Shown here one piece after another: positions 30,359-42,680 of a stretch of DNA of 64,000 bases. The notes beneath the pieces are model-generated. The model saw only the letters and a list, made by a program, of their open reading frames with translations. It was not told where the DNA came from and made no database searches. A program made the translations under genes and the position numbers. Numbering within the stretch: position 1 is the first letter of the stretch; every line of letters starts with the position of its first letter. The stretch comes from Guillardia theta CCMP2712. Taxonomy: Eukaryota > Cryptophyceae > Pyrenomonadales > Geminigeraceae. The DNA lies in the NCBI RefSeq assembly GCF_000315625.1, contig NW_005434567.1:32645-96644 (forward strand), given 5' to 3'.

Positions 30359-31079
30359 CCTGGAACAAGGCCTCCGCCCGATGCAGCAGCACCAGCTAGC
30401 TACCCAGCGTTGATGAAGGTCAGAGCCACCAGCTGACCACCTAAGGAGAGCGATCACACACCGGGCACCGCCAGAAGCATGCTGCTTCTGCTACCGTCAT
30501 ACTTCTTGCGAGTACGTTCCTTGTTTGTTTCCCTCGCTTTCTAGCGCCTACTGTCGGAATAACAACAGCTTCTCTAATAAAATTATCTCCAACTATTTCC
30601 GCATGAAACCAATCTGAAGCTAGCCTCTGACTAGCCAGGAGCAGTACATAGTTTCAACACACAGCCTTCCTGCCTTTCGACTCAAGGAAAAACATCTCTA
30701 TCCTCTCTGACGCTTGAATGCCGCCCCCTCCCCCGCCATCTCTCCACACTGCACAACAACGAGCAAACAGTGTGGCTGAAATTCATTTGTATCCTTTGAT
30801 CGTTTCTCCAGCGCAGCTATCCCTCGTTTTCTCATGCTAATCACAATGCCTCCCTCCTCTCTCCCAACAGGAAACATCCCCCCGACCCCCCTCTCCCATC
30901 ATTCTTCCCTCTCTCCTCCTCCTCATCTCCATTTTCCTCCCTTGCCTCCTGCTTCGCCCCTCCCCCCCCGGCCTCCTCCATCCTGCCGCTCCCTCACACC
31001 CGTGAGCATGTAGTACAGAGCTCCCATCACGCAATGTCGGGACCACCCCTACCCCCCACTTTGACTGTCTTGAACCCGT

Positions 31080-31720
31080 GCTGTCTCTGTACCCTTGCAC
31101 TTAACAGTACCCTACCCATCTTATTCCCCTCCACTTCTAGCTTCTCCCACCCTACCCCCTTTTACTAGTACCCCTACTCTTGATGAAGATCACACTACCC
31201 ACCCCAAAGATTCCTAAAAAGCAGGTACCCGACCTAGACAAGTCCCTTTGGTTGAGGACCCTACCCTCAATTCAAGACCCTGCCCGTGTACAACATTTCA
31301 CTTGCCCTTGGTTCTTGCCAGCATTACCACAATTTTCAAATATTCAACTCTTCAACTACTATTTTAAAAAAATACATAATATTTTCAACTGCTGTGATTA
31401 AAATTGTCAAATGTATCGACCCACCCCCTACCTCCAAGTTAAACTATAGTCATCTTTACCCCAGGCAGCTGAATTCTAGAACTTTACGACCACCCCACCC
31501 TCTTGAATTGGTAGAGACCCCATAAAATCTCTCTTAAAAAACCCACCCTCGAATCGACCATTGGAGATCCACCCATCATCCGCTAGTCCTCTCACAACTT
31601 GCACCCCCTTATCCTAGTACAAAGAGCACCCACCAACCCTTTGAATAATAGTCCCCATGATCCACCACCCCTCTTCCAACACTACCCACCCACCCACATA
31701 CCACCCACCCTCCTCAAGTC
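31080..31720. repeat. ACCCACCC-word zone
   Basis: Words such as CACCCACCC, GTACCC and CTACCC recur every few tens of bases in otherwise AT-leaning DNA. Similar zones lie at 14460-14725, 17105-17200, 36250-36560, 41985-42215 and 50020-51640. Confidence 0.6.
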
Positions 31721-32070
31721 CAACCAAACACGTGATCAGCTCCCGAGGGTCCTTCACACACTGAGGCGGGCCGTGACTCATCAATCCCACAACCCGGGAG
31801 ATGACCGGACTGAGGCCGGGGAACCTTATTTCAAGTTTTAAACCCCGCCATGGCCACGAGTCCACCTCCGTCCGCGCCCGCCGTGGAATGAGAGTGAGGG
31901 GGGGGGGGGGGGGGGGGGGGGGGAAAGCCGGGGGGGGGGGGGGGGGGGGAGGGGGGAAAAAGAGAGGGGGGGGGGGGGGGCCTCAAACTGGGGGGGGGGG
32001 GGGGGGGGTTGGATGGGGACGGGGGGGGGGAGGGTTCCGCTCCCGACTTAGACCTGGGGGGGATGGGGGT

Positions 32071-32170
32071 NNNNNNNNNNNNNNNNNNNNNNNNNNNNNN
32101 NNNNNNNNNNNNNNNNNNNNNNNNNNNNNNNNNNNNNNNNNNNNNNNNNNNNNNNNNNNNNNNNNNNNNN
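32071..32170. other. Assembly gap (100 N)
   Basis: Exactly 100 N, flanked on the left by long G homopolymers that probably caused the break. Confidence 0.99.
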
Positions 32171-32206
32171 AGGGGGAGGAGGGAGGAGGGAGGAGGGAGA
32201 GCGGAA

Positions 32207-32248
<42 letters not shown>

Positions 32249-32356
32249 GAGGGGGGAGCGAATGACACTGAAGGGATGAGTGAGGGAGGCAGAGGGGAAA
32301 TCAGCCTCAAAAGCAGCCGTCGACAACTGCAATAATCTTGTCGACGAAGATCTTCC

Positions 32357-33787
32357 ATGGCTTGTCAAGGCGGAGGACGCGTCTGCTCACTGAAGCTGCT
32401 GGTTTTTCTCTGGGTCATGGGGGCGTATGCACCTTTCCATGAATATTCGGCGGCTTCCTGGACGAGAACTCTCCCCTGCATCCTCAGCCTGCATGCGGCT
32501 GCTGAGAGAAAAATGGAGCTGAGAGGAGGGTCCGAAAACCTCAAGGACCTGATAGAGGAGGCCGAGGAAGTGTTCGAGGAGGACGAAGAGGATAATATCA
32601 TGAGGGAGTACAGCACCTCCGAGTGCGACGAGATCATATCCTATGGCTCCGAGTCGATCGACTGGTGAAAGGGAATGATGGGAGGGTGTGAGGCGACTCA
32701 CGGGTTGTCCTTGCAGCAAGATCTACGAGTGCATGAACCGAGAGGGCACAGACGAGGTCAAGGCGAGGAGGCTCGTCGACACCTTCTACGTATGCAGAGG
32801 CCTGTTGCGGTGCCTGCTCTGCTGCCAACGTTGCTCCTGCCTTTACTCTCTCCTCCTGCAGGCAGAGGTTCTAACACTCGGCAGGACATGGTGATACGCC
32901 GGCGGCACTTCAAGTACATACACAAATTCTTGATCCAGGGGATCGACCTGAACAGGGAGATGGTAGAATCGTCTTCCGTCGCGCTGCAGCTGCTGACTCG
33001 CGGAGTGTCAGACCTCGGAAGATCTGAGCAAGACTGTCGCAGACTCCAAGTTCGGCCATCTCATCCGCACCAAGTGCACGGTGCTGCACCTTGCTGCAGC
33101 ACTAGGGTGAAGGGAGGCTTGACGTCATCAGGAGAGGACTGATGGTTGTTCAAGGTACAACCGCACGTGCGCAAGGCTGATTGATCTCGGGGCAGAAGTC
33201 CATGCAGCTGTATGGTTTGCTGGACCCCTTTCAGACGGTCTCACTCTAAGCAGGACAGCACAGGGGCCCTTCCGATCCACTACGCTGCTGGAGGAGGGAA
33301 GGTGGACACTTGTAGCCTGTACAGCACCCAGCTAGTTGTTTGACGGATTGTTCGGAGATGTAAGTGTTGTGCAGGTTGGTCTATCATGGAAGTCTTGCAG
33401 ACGTCAACCATGCTACAACCAACGGCCTTACACCGCTACACTACGGTAGTGAATCACCCCGCCCTTCCCTGCCTCATCCCTTGCCTTGGGCAGCTGCGAC
33501 TAGTGGGTACGTGGGAGCGACGTTCCGCCTGCTGCAACTCGGGGCAGACGTTTATAAGCGCACGAGCGATGGCAAGACGGCATATGATGTTGACGGATGC
33601 TGCGAGTTTGCGGGCCCGACTTTGACATGCTCACAGATCGCGTTCCGGCAGGGATCGAAGCACGTCTGCTACCTGCTCCAATGCTGGATCCTCCAGTATG
33701 GCATGGACCTCCGGGCAGCGAGTGAGCAAAACTGCCTCCTATCACTCCGAACCTCTGACGACAGGCAAGGGAGCGAAACGGCGGGTG
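32357..33787 (+). CDS. Ankyrin-repeat protein
   Basis: The start is either ATG 32357 (hydrophobic leader KLLVFLWVMGAYA) or ATG 32513 (MELRGGSENLKDLIEEAEE), same frame. Exons join as: acidic exon ending about 32666, then KIYECMNREGTDEVKARR (the codon Cys is restored across the junction), then NTRQDMVIRRRHFKYIHKF, then ankyrin text: CTVLHLAAALG with YNRTCARLIDLGAEVHA, ALPIHYAAGGGKVDTC, LVYHGSLADVNHATTNG with LTPLHY, and GYVGATFRLLQLGADVYKR. At least four repeats are partly visible, a protein-interaction scaffold by family knowledge. The 3' limit is unclear because the frame runs on toward the RRM exons with no obvious intergenic space; the two may be one gene. Confidence 0.65.
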
Positions 33788-33879
33788 GAGTCTTCTACCA
33801 CGGAGCTGGCAACTTCTCAATCCCTCCCTGCATAAGGAGCCCGGCACACGCTACTGCAGAGGCGTTCATCAAGAGCTTG

Positions 33880-34894
33880 AGCGCGTGCCCAGCTGTACCT
33901 CTCGCCTTCTCGCGTTTTCACCGTGATGGCGTATGGCAGGACAACCTTCCCAACGCTCCAGCTGCGGTGGAGCAGCCCGTGCACCCGCACGTCAGTAGGC
34001 CCTCGTTCCAGCCCCGTCCGGGAGTGTTGGTCATATTGCTGAGCTCCCTCCTTCCATCATCTCACCGCTCGCGCGCAGGTACCGTACAAGATCATCATGA
34101 AGCGACTTCCGTACAGCATGCAGGTGGGTTGCTGGCATGCGGGCGGTGCTGCGGTGGGAGTGAAGAGCGTTTGAACGCAGGAGGAAGAGCTGAAGGCGCT
34201 GTTCCAGACAAACAGCCTGCCCGAGCCCAAGAAGATCTCCTTCCTCCGTGCGATCAGGCCTTGTTCGCTCCTCTGCTCCTGCTTATATTCCTGCTGCAGG
34301 AAACCCGGACAAGACGCACTTCTCCATGGCCTTCGTGGAAATGCAGAACGAGGAACAGGCTTCACGCGCTATTGCTGCCCTCAACAACATCATTGTGCTC
34401 CCCTTTCTGCTCTCATCCTCCTCCTCCTCACTCTCAGCCCCAGGTCAACGACCCCGACGATCCAAGGTGGCCGAAGCGTCTCGAGGTTAACTACACTCTC
34501 CTCTCACTCTCCCCTCCTCCTCCTCCTCCTCCTCTCCCTCCTCGCCCTCACCTTCCCGCCTCCCGCCTCCCGCCTCCCCCAAGTTGGCTACCCCCTCCTC
34601 CTAGTGCACCAAGGGAAGAACTGGGCTGAGCAGGAGAGGTCCAGGTGTCGAAGTGCTACGACGTAAGGAAGAAACCGCCGGAGCAGGGAGTGCTGCAGGA
34701 GACTGTGGACTATGAGGGAAGGAGGGTTGACCCGTCTCGTCGCCCCAATCAGGTCATACCGCTACTCATTCTCGTTCTCTCCTCAGATCTCAGTCATGCC
34801 GCAGGCTGGACGCGGCGGCTTCGGGAGGGGGTCAACGAGCAGCCAGCACAGACCGTCTCCCGGCGGCAGGCTGAACTCCTGGTGGAGAAGCTGA
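33880..34894 (+). CDS. RRM-domain RNA-binding protein (possibly fused to the ankyrin gene)
   Basis: Exons: about 33880-34000 (DGVWQDNLPNAPAAVEQPV); 34079-34123 (VPYKIIMKRLPYSMQ, RNP2-like strand); 34181-34249 (EEELKALFQTNSLPEPKK); 34301-34395 (KTHFSMAFVEMQNEEQASRA, RNP1-like); 34443-34487 (VNDPDDPRWPKRLE); about 34645-34752 (KCYDVRKKPPEQGVLQ); and 34789-34894, ending in a Gly/Arg/Ser-rich tail (GRGGFGRGSTSSQ) and TGA. The order of strands and helices fits one RRM. The start is not resolved. The phase across 34000/34079 keeps the upstream frame, which is why a fusion with the ankyrin part is possible. Confidence 0.6.
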
Positions 34895-34979
34895 CCCGGA
34901 TCACCAAGTCAACTTATACGCTAGTAGCCATTTCATTACCCGAATAACCAACTGAGGTCACCGTCACTGAAACCCGTTC

Positions 34980-35580
34980 AAACAAGTTGACAACCGTGCT
35001 GCGTCGGACCCGGCGATCCGATGATCAAACCGAGTCACTGCGGCGGGTGACTCGGACCGGCACCGTGCTGCGGCTGCCACCGTGGCACGGTCGCCCGGCC
35101 GGCGCCCGGCCCGGCCGGCGGGCCGCCGGAGTCGCCATGTTGACTCTTCAGTGAAGCGGGCGCCCCTGCCGCTCAGCCTTCAGGCCCGCCGTGTCCGATT
35201 GGCGCCCCGCCCCCGGGCGGCCCCCCACAGCGAGGCGGGCCGGGCGCCGCGTGCCAGACTCCGCGGCCCGCCGTGACTGAGTCCCCGGACTCCGGGAGTC
35301 CGAACTTCAGTGCTGTCCAAGCCTCCCCGGATCGGAAGTTGCAAACGTCGTGACCGGCGGTCACGCTCGGACTGAGTGCCGCTGACGGACTCAGTGATGC
35401 TGATCGGACGGGCTCAGCCTCCGCCCCGCATCATGGCATACCGTACGGCGTCACGGAGAACGCGGGCGCGGCGCGGCGGCGCGCCCGGCGTGGCCGGCCC
35501 GGCCTCCGGGCTTCAACTAAGTTCCCGGCGTCAGCGGCCTGGCACGCACGGTGATCGGACCCGGCCGGGCGGCTGACGAA
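34980..35580. repeat. GC/CpG-rich island 3
   Basis: Dense in GGCCGG, CCCGGC and palindromic GACTC/GAGTC and ACTTCAACT words. Starts sharply about 85 bp after the RRM gene stop. Confidence 0.65.
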
Positions 35581-35924
35581 ATACAAGTTTGTTAGACTTG
35601 TACTCACGGTCCAAAGTCACGCAGACGTCACATCGACCTTAGTTGTAACAAGACAGTTTTTGCTCAAGACCGAGTTTAATGCACACAAATCCAGAATTGA
35701 GGAGCACATGAGAGATAGACTGTATGCTAGGATGTGAAACCCAAGCATCCAGACATGAGAGGACCGAGGCTTCAAGGCTTAGCAAGACGGCTAGGAAAGC
35801 CCCCCTCTTCGTCCCACACGCCGCTACATCCGGCGTCCGCCTTGCCACGTAAGTCGTCTTGGTTTACAGGAGAGTTTTTGTTAACTCGGCGCTATCTGAC
35901 TGGCACGGCTGGCATACGTTCCAT

Positions 35925-36190
35925 CGGATGATCAGCGGCACCGTGCCACCCGCCCGGCTCGTCCCGGGACCGTCAGTCCCGGGCCCGGCCCGTCGGTACT
36001 GTAGTCACGCGAGTCGGCCGTACGGTAACGCCGGTTCTACCGTACGGAGCCTCGGAGTCTGCCAGTCACTGAGTTGAGTCACACGGTCGACGGTCGGACG
36101 CCCGGCTATCCAACCTTGCCGGGTGACCGGTGACTGAGTTCGAGTCAGGCTAGCCCGGGGCCCGGGACGGTGTCAGTATTCGGCTCAGTG
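35925..36190. repeat. GC/CpG-rich island 4
   Basis: Word content as in the other islands (CCCGGGCCCGG, GGTACTGTAGTC, CGTACGG). The 3' side passes directly into an ACCC-word zone. Confidence 0.6.
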
Positions 36191-36759
36191 GCTGCCCCTC
36201 TTTGAGACATGATAATTGTATGAATGAGGCGGACTTGTTAAGTCATTTCCACAGTCCGCCAGCCCACCCCTGTTGACTATGATCCTCTATTGATTCACCA
36301 CCGGTGATTCAGAAGTGAGTACCCCTGAATTTTGAATCAAATGGATAGTTTTCTAATTATGTCGAAATGTTCTTGAATATTTATAAGTATTACTCAGAAT
36401 ATTTGAAAAATTGATTCAAGTTTACCGCTGTATGAACCCTCTACCCCATCAACATCAACCCGCACCCACCTCAAGTTCACATGATGCACTGACAACCCGT
36501 ACCATTCATACTGAACCTGATAACCCTTCGTGTCAGGAGCCAAAAATCATGGGTGGGGTATATGACCCGACCCACACAAGGAATATGTAAAATGTAACGA
36601 GCGGCAGGGTGGTATGATGAAAAGTGGGATCGCGGTGGGTGGGGTATGCCGGCGATGCGAGGCTAGAATGCGATGTGGATGGCATGGAGGCGGAGGCGGA
36701 GGAGGAAGGAGAGAGGACGAGGAGGAGAAGGCGCTTGCAGTCGATCCCTCCCTTGGGAC

Positions 36760-39160
36760 ATGCAAGCTCCTACCTTCTCGTGCTCACTCGGCCGCGACAT
36801 AGCCGACTCCCGGCCATCAACTCGCTCGCGACTCCTCGCAAACATTTTTCGCGGCCGGCGACTGCTCGCAGCGGTCACCGTGCTTGCTCTGATCTCCCCG
36901 CCAGTCAGAGCCGGACCTTGCTTAGATTACCTCCCAGCCCTGCCAAATGCCAGCAACAGCTCCTGCATGTGCCCTGCCGGGTTCGGAGCGGTCGTTGACG
37001 GCAACAATCAAACTTCATGCGAAGCATGTCAGGAAGGGAAGTATCGGCTGGCGGCAGGGACAGGGCAGTGCATAGACTGCCCTCCTCACAGCTGGTCTGC
37101 GGGCGGAAACTCTTCGTGCCAGTGCAATGCAGGAGCAGAACCAGGGGAAATGGGCTCCTGCCTCCTGTGCGCTCCTGGCAAGTACAAAGAAATCACTGGC
37201 AATGGGAGCTGCAGTCGCTGCGAATTGAGCTCTTACTCGAACCAGGAGGGTGCAACAGCATGCTCAGCCTGCCCTTCGAGGACGAGCTCGTGGGTGGACG
37301 GCTCGACCTGCGTGTGTAACCCTGGTTTCTTCGGGATCAGCAGCTGCTTCCGATGTTTCCCGGGGAAGTTCTCCAGGGAGCATGCTTCCACCACATGCTC
37401 CTCTTGCCCTGCAGGGACCTTTTCCACTGGATCTGCTTCAGCATGCACAGCGTGCAATGCGGGAAAGTTCTCCACAGGGGACACTGATAGATGCTTTTCC
37501 TGCGCCGCTGGTACGTACTCTGAGGTGGTGGGCACGTCAGTATGCTCGCACTGCCCTGCTGGAACTTACTCGGAGGCGCTGGGCGTTTCGAACTCTTCTT
37601 CATGCTACATGTGTTCTCCAGGATCGTTCTCGTTGGCAGGCTCGACTTCCTGCTCTCTGTGCGGTGCAGGAACGTTCGCTGAACAGCAAGGCACGTCAAG
37701 CTGTCACGCTTGTGATGAAGGGACGTACCTGGCAACGGTGGGAGCAGATAGCCAGAGCGCGTGCTTGATATGCTCTGACCCGTTCTCAACTTCCCTCCAA
37801 GGCAGCACGAACGCTACCGACTGCGTCTGCATCAAGGGATACACCTTGATCAACGGCATCTGTTCCCCCTGCCCCCCGGGGACGTACAAGGACTTCAACG
37901 GCACGGGCGCTTGCTTGCTCTGCCCGTATGCGAAGTTCTCCAACGAGAGCGGCCTGAGCAGCATGCAGTCCTGTCAGAGCTGTCCCTTTGGGTCAGTGAG
38001 CGAGGAGGGGAGCACCACCGTGGAGCAGTGCAGGTGCGACCGGGGTTACGAGAACCTCAACGGCACGTGCTCGGCGTGCAAAAAGGGATACAGCAAGCGA
38101 GAAGTCAATGACACTCTGTGTACGCCGTGCGAGGCCGGGTCGTACGGGCCGCAGGAGGCGATGCAGGAGTGTCTGCTGTGCCCCAACCACACTTACTCGG
38201 GGGTTGTGGGCTCTTCCAACCTTTCTGACTGCAACCTGTGTCCTGCCAACTCAACCTCCAACATGGGCAGCAGGGTGTTGTCAGACTGTATTTGTAGCGA
38301 TCAGCATTTTTTGCGGGATGGAGTTTGCGTCTCATGCATAGACTGTGACTACAGGAACTCAATACACAGGCGGAGCGGCGGGGGCCGGGGGCCCTGCCTG
38401 CCCTGTCCTTACGGGAACCAGGACAAGTTTGCGGGGCAAGGGCCGATGCCGATGGGAAGGTGCAATGGGAGCCTGGGCGGCTACGATTTTCAATATGCGT
38501 GGATTGATAGCGATGCGAGGATAACTTGGGGAACGGAGCTCAACGTCGTGGCTGGCCAAGAGAACGCGACTGAGTTCTTCACAGGCTTCCCTTACCAAGA
38601 GGTGAACGTGACGCCCCTCCTTCCTCCTCCCTGTCCTCTGCGTCTTCCCCTTCCCCTTCCCCTCCTTCCCTCCTCCGCTTCTGATGCTCCTGCCGCAGGC
38701 CGTGATGCCGGATGGGAAGATTGACGAGTGTGTGACCAACTGCTCGGAGGGATGGAGGTGGCTGTCAGCCTCGGACTGGCACGCGGCCTGCCTCCTGTGG
38801 TTCCCGGCCTCCCGCTGCTCTGCCTCGGCGTTCCCGAAGGTCCAAGTGAGAGCCTTCGCGCGCAGCGACATGAAGCAGGAGGGAGAGCTGTACAAGGCCG
38901 GGGACCTCCTGGGGTCAAGGGTAGATGGATATTCTTTCGGAGGATGCTGGCCTTGTACAGCCCTGACCTGTCCTCCCGGGCATCAAGGTGTAAATATTTG
39001 TCCCTCCAGGAGGTAAGCAGCTTCTGTTCCTCTGACCTGGCATGACGCACAGCGCAGGGCTGGAGGAGAGAGTCAAGAGGACTTGAGCAGCTGCTCTCCC
39101 TGCCCGGCAGGGACTATCAAGAGCTCCTATGGGCCATCGCTCTGCTCCCCCACGCTATGA
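36760..39160 (+). CDS. Secreted or surface Cys-rich protein with GCC2/GCC3 (ephrin-receptor-like) repeats
   Basis: ATG 36760 was chosen because it gives a 30-odd residue lead to a hydrophobic signal (RRLLAAVTVLALISPPVRAG); an ATG at 36673 in frame is less likely. The mature part is a chain of about 40-residue modules with the pattern C-x2-C-PaGtys/GkfS-x-C-x2-C (for example CPAGTYSEALGVSNSSSC, CPPGTYKDFNGTGACLLC), at least twelve copies, with many N-x-S/T sites. A large exon runs to about 38601 (donor gtgaac). Exon 2 (38699-39012, ends CPSRR, donor gtaagc) has a unique domain (CVTNCSEGWRWLSASDWHAA). Exon 3 (39058-39160) closes with a last repeat (CSPCPAGTIKSS) and TGA. No transmembrane helix is seen after the repeats, so secretion is likely. 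Confidence 0.82.
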
Positions 39161-39564
39161 CGTCGCCGAAGCCAAGTGTTGAAGCTCAACTCACTGCATG
39201 TAATGTAATGAAGTTTATTCCATGATTTCCCCATCTGTTGTCCTGCTCTTGGACATTCACGTTTATCTGACCTGCCGGAATCATTCATGATATCTTTGCG
39301 GTTGTAACCCTTTCCACTTTCCACACTCCTCCTTGCCTCATGTCATCACTCTCTCAATCTATTCCCTCCTCTTGCCCTCTATTTCTTCAGAGAGTTTCAT
39401 GGCCATTTTCTGTTAATCAATTGCTGTTGGCCCTGATTAACCACCGAGCTCATCATCAAGCAACAGGCTTGTCTTGCTGTTAGCTGTTTCCCCTTCGACA
39501 CTCCCCAACATCTTGAACGCACGAGATTTGCTCTTTGTATCCCCTCAGTCTCTGTCTGGTGACC
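39161..39564. other. Short convergent intergenic region
   Basis: 3' flanks of the Cys-rich gene and the PA-domain gene. Nothing else is seen. Confidence 0.5.
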
Positions 39565-41285
39565 TTAAAGGGCTCTTGATTTCAGCTCGTCCTCGCTGGA
39601 CAGAAAATCTTCGTGCGTCTTCTTCCAATGGCGATCAGCCTGCGCTTGAGTGAGGAGGAGGGAGGAGACAAGGTCGCAGCAACAGCTCCTTACATCTGCC
39701 TCGTCCATTTTAGCCAGCATGAGCTTCAGGCCCATGCTCCCATCATACAGAGAGAGCTGCAGGCACCAGTCAAGTACGCCTCATCCTCTCAGCAGCTCAG
39801 GATCGTCAGCAGCACGAGGACTGACCTCGTCGAGATCGTGGGAGGGGATGCGGATGACTGGGGCAGCGCGGCTGGACCTGGGATAGACTGAGTTCCACAA
39901 GGTCGAAGGCGAGGATGCAGACAACCTGTAGAGGAGGATGAACCAGGGCATCGAGGCCACGACCCCACCGCCGAGGGTGTCGGCGAGGAGGGTGGAGATG
40001 TCGGACATGGCAAGCTTGTCGGCGAAGGTGAGGGTCCTTTCGACGTACTCCTCCTCCATGATCCGGATACGAACGAGTTCCTTCTCCTCAAGCAGCTCGT
40101 CGATCTGTTCCAGCACCCGCTCGAAGGGCAGGGATGCGTCCAGTCCGATCTCGGCAAGGGCTCCCGTCCTCTCCTGCTCATCATCACAGACAGCATGCGA
40201 TGGGACCAGTGAGACTGTCCACCTGCTCTTCAGCTAGCTCGAGCAAGTACTGCTTCTCTTGCGCTGTCAGAGGCGCCACAGGCTGCAGCACGTCAACCTT
40301 CTGAACCCCATGGTACCATGAGATGCTCACCCGGAAGCTCAACAACGCGATCTCCCCATCCACCAGGATCCTCTCGTCGCTGCGGGACAGTCAGGGTTGA
40401 GTTGAGCAGGAAGGAGCAGGCTTCACCAAGCTCTGATCCCAACGACAGGTACCGTAAGGTTCATCCCCTCATGCTTGCTGTCTCCTGCCATGCCAGCCTT
40501 CAAGGAACGATCGAATGAAGGAGCTCATGGCTACCTGGTGCGATCAGGGAGTCTTCAGAGTTGACCACAACCATCGCCAGACCCCCAGCGGCTGCGATCC
40601 TGTTCGCCTTGTCGACAAAGGTTGAGGAGGAACCAGAGGAAGAGCCTCTCCGAACCACCACGATCTTCCCACGGATGCTGCAAGGAACGAGGAGGAGTTG
40701 GAAGGAGCAGTGGTACAGTGCTATCAAACCGACTCACCTCTCAGCATTCCGCAAGTGTTGGTCGGCAAACAGCGGATCAGCATGGATGACTTCTGCCTCC
40801 ACGTCGTCGTACATCCCAAACGTCGCGCGAATGAACTCAATCCTCCCATTCTGACAGTAGATGCAGTCCTTTGACAACGACTCGAGGCTCAGCTCGGGAT
40901 CTAACCATGTCCCTTCCTCGTCGCTCGAGTCCGTCGCTCCCAAGCTCGTCCGGAACTTCCTCAGCTGCGCCTTTTCCTCGCATGCCGGGGTCACGGAAGG
41001 GAAAACGTTCCCTGTGAAGTGTCGCTCCTCCAGCACTGCACCCTTCCAACACAAACTTCGGCGCAGAAGTTGTACAGCACTGCCCTTCCATGCTCTGGAG
41101 GAGGGAAGTTGCGATGGGGCCAGTCCATGTAGCACATGTGTCTTCATCACGCAGGGATGACGAGCATGCAGGACGAAGCCAACATGGCATCGTCTTGATG
41201 CTGCACTGTCTCGAAACCCGTCCGCGGCATCCTGGAGGTTGAGCAGAACTGCGCAAGCAAGCAGCATTGCCCGTCTCCTAACCAT
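39565..41285 (-). CDS. PA (protease-associated)-domain protein with N-terminal leader
   Basis: ATG 41285. MVRRRAMLLACAVLLNLQ is a signal peptide, followed near a Phe (DAADGFRDSAASRR) by a basic, hydroxylated stretch; in cryptophytes signal peptide plus Phe-led transit peptide targets the plastid. Targeting is inference. Exon 1 ends HADPLFADQHLRNAE; exon 2 (about 40540-40680) has IRGKIVVVRRGSS, STFVDKANRIAAAGG and LAMVVVNSEDSL, the core of a PA domain. Following exons are helical (AQEKQYLLELAEEQVDSL, RVLEQIDELLEEKELVRI). The last ones read LYDGSMGLKLMLAKMDEAD and DRHWKKTHEDFLSSEDEL, ending KSRAL-stop at 39565. No protease catalytic domain is seen, so it would be a stand-alone PA protein. Confidence 0.7.
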
Positions 41286-42224
41286 CTGCAATGCACCTCA
41301 GTTCGTTCCTCGATCAACCACATGGATCATGACAGTACACATGAGGTGGAGTTTTACGGACAAACAGATAGTTGAGACGAAGCAGAGATGCGAGGGGGGC
41401 AGGGTTGTGTAAAGCAGGATACATCAGCATAATGTAGCTGTGGTGCATTCACAGCGAGGAAATCTACAGAAATTCTGCACGACATCACTGCTTCTTCGGA
41501 TAGCAAGTTTCGAGCATATTTCAATTCTGTCCTCTTCCTCCACATGAATTTCCTAATCACCATGTTCAACAATTCAATCTTGGCTGCCTCCGGTCTGGCC
41601 CGCTGCCCTCCGGGCAGCACAAACTCTAGGACAGCATAGTTCCCATGATTCCATCATGAAAAAGGAAGGGCTCTTGGCACGATCTTTCTCTTTTCCTACC
41701 ATCGTCCTTTGCCTGTCGCATCATATCCTGCTCCCAAGCGCCTATTCTGTCCCTCCCCTCCCGCCTGCATTATTGCGTGGTGAGCTACGATTTACGTCCG
41801 ATGGTGGTTTTCTGGTGAACGCATTCAACTCCGACAAATTCATGGGGTTCTATCTAAATTTGAAAACTTATATCTAAATATGCAAGGAAATAATTCTTCA
41901 CATTTGAACTTTTGGAGAAATCTATGAAATTTTAAAAACATTCTGGTGTTCATGGAAGAAAGACGATGAGCCCTGTGAAAATACATCCTAGGGCCGCAAC
42001 GGGGGCAGGGGGGGTCCCGTGCAACCTGTGGGTCAGTGTATCTAAAGATAGGGGGTGGTAATAGGGGGCAAGATATAGGTGGGCAGGGTAGTGGCTGTCC
42101 CATCTGATTGGAAAGAGAGGTAGGGTGGGGTACTTCGAGATGGTAACCCACCGATGAAGCCAGGAAAACCACCCCTCCCCGTCACAAAATAGTTTGCAGC
42201 AAACAACACAGGGGTGGTGGTAGC

Positions 42225-42680
42225 CTCCGGGCACCGGGGTGATCGGACCAGGCCCGCGACTCTTGGCCGACTCCGGGCCCGGTCCGGAGTCACGAGTCTG
42301 TACGGTGAGTCCGGGCCCATCAGCCGGGCCGAGACTCTCCCAGAGTCCCGGAGTCCCGGAGCCCGGAGTCGGAGTCCGGTCGGAACGGTCCGGCCGACTG
42401 ATGTACGGTCCGACCATCCGTGTGGCAGGGTCAAGGGCCTCCTCGACTCTCCTGATTGTCCTCGTACTAATCCTTAACTTAACTTTGAGTAAAGGTCCTT
42501 TGAGTACTAGTAACTTATAAACTTGTCCGGGCCGGCCGCGCGGTCCGGCTGATCCGATCCGATCCGATCAGGATAGTGACCGCAGCCTTCCGAACGACGC
42601 CGGCCCGCCGGTTCGCGCCGCGGCGGCGAGTCCGATCGCGGCGGCCAGACTGACCGCCCGGTGTCACTGTGTACCGTCTC
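42225..42680. repeat. GC/CpG-rich island 5
   Basis: GAGTCCGGG and GATCCGATCC-type repeated words; includes GATCC repeated four times near 42550. It contains TTAACTTTGAGTAAAG near 42476 preceded by the same CTCCTGATTGTCCTCGTACT as island 1. Confidence 0.7.

Larger units (their letters stand above)
30359..32356. other. Intergenic with ACCC-rich zone, poly-G and gap
   Basis: 30359-31080: SRPK 5' flank, no gene. 31080-31720: zone of recurring CCCACCC and GTACCC words. 31890-32070: poly-G runs leading into the gap. 32171-32250: a GAGAGCG array. No gene is supported. Confidence 0.5.
34895..36759. other. Intergenic with two GC islands and an ACCC zone
   Basis: GC islands at about 34980-35580 and 35925-36190, separated by ordinary DNA, followed by AT-rich DNA with GTACCCCTGAATTTTGAATC-type text at 36250-36560. 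No gene is supported. Confidence 0.5.

Noticed and set aside
31831-32358. Pro-rich frame across the gap
   Set aside because: Built from poly-G/poly-C and N; not interpretable.
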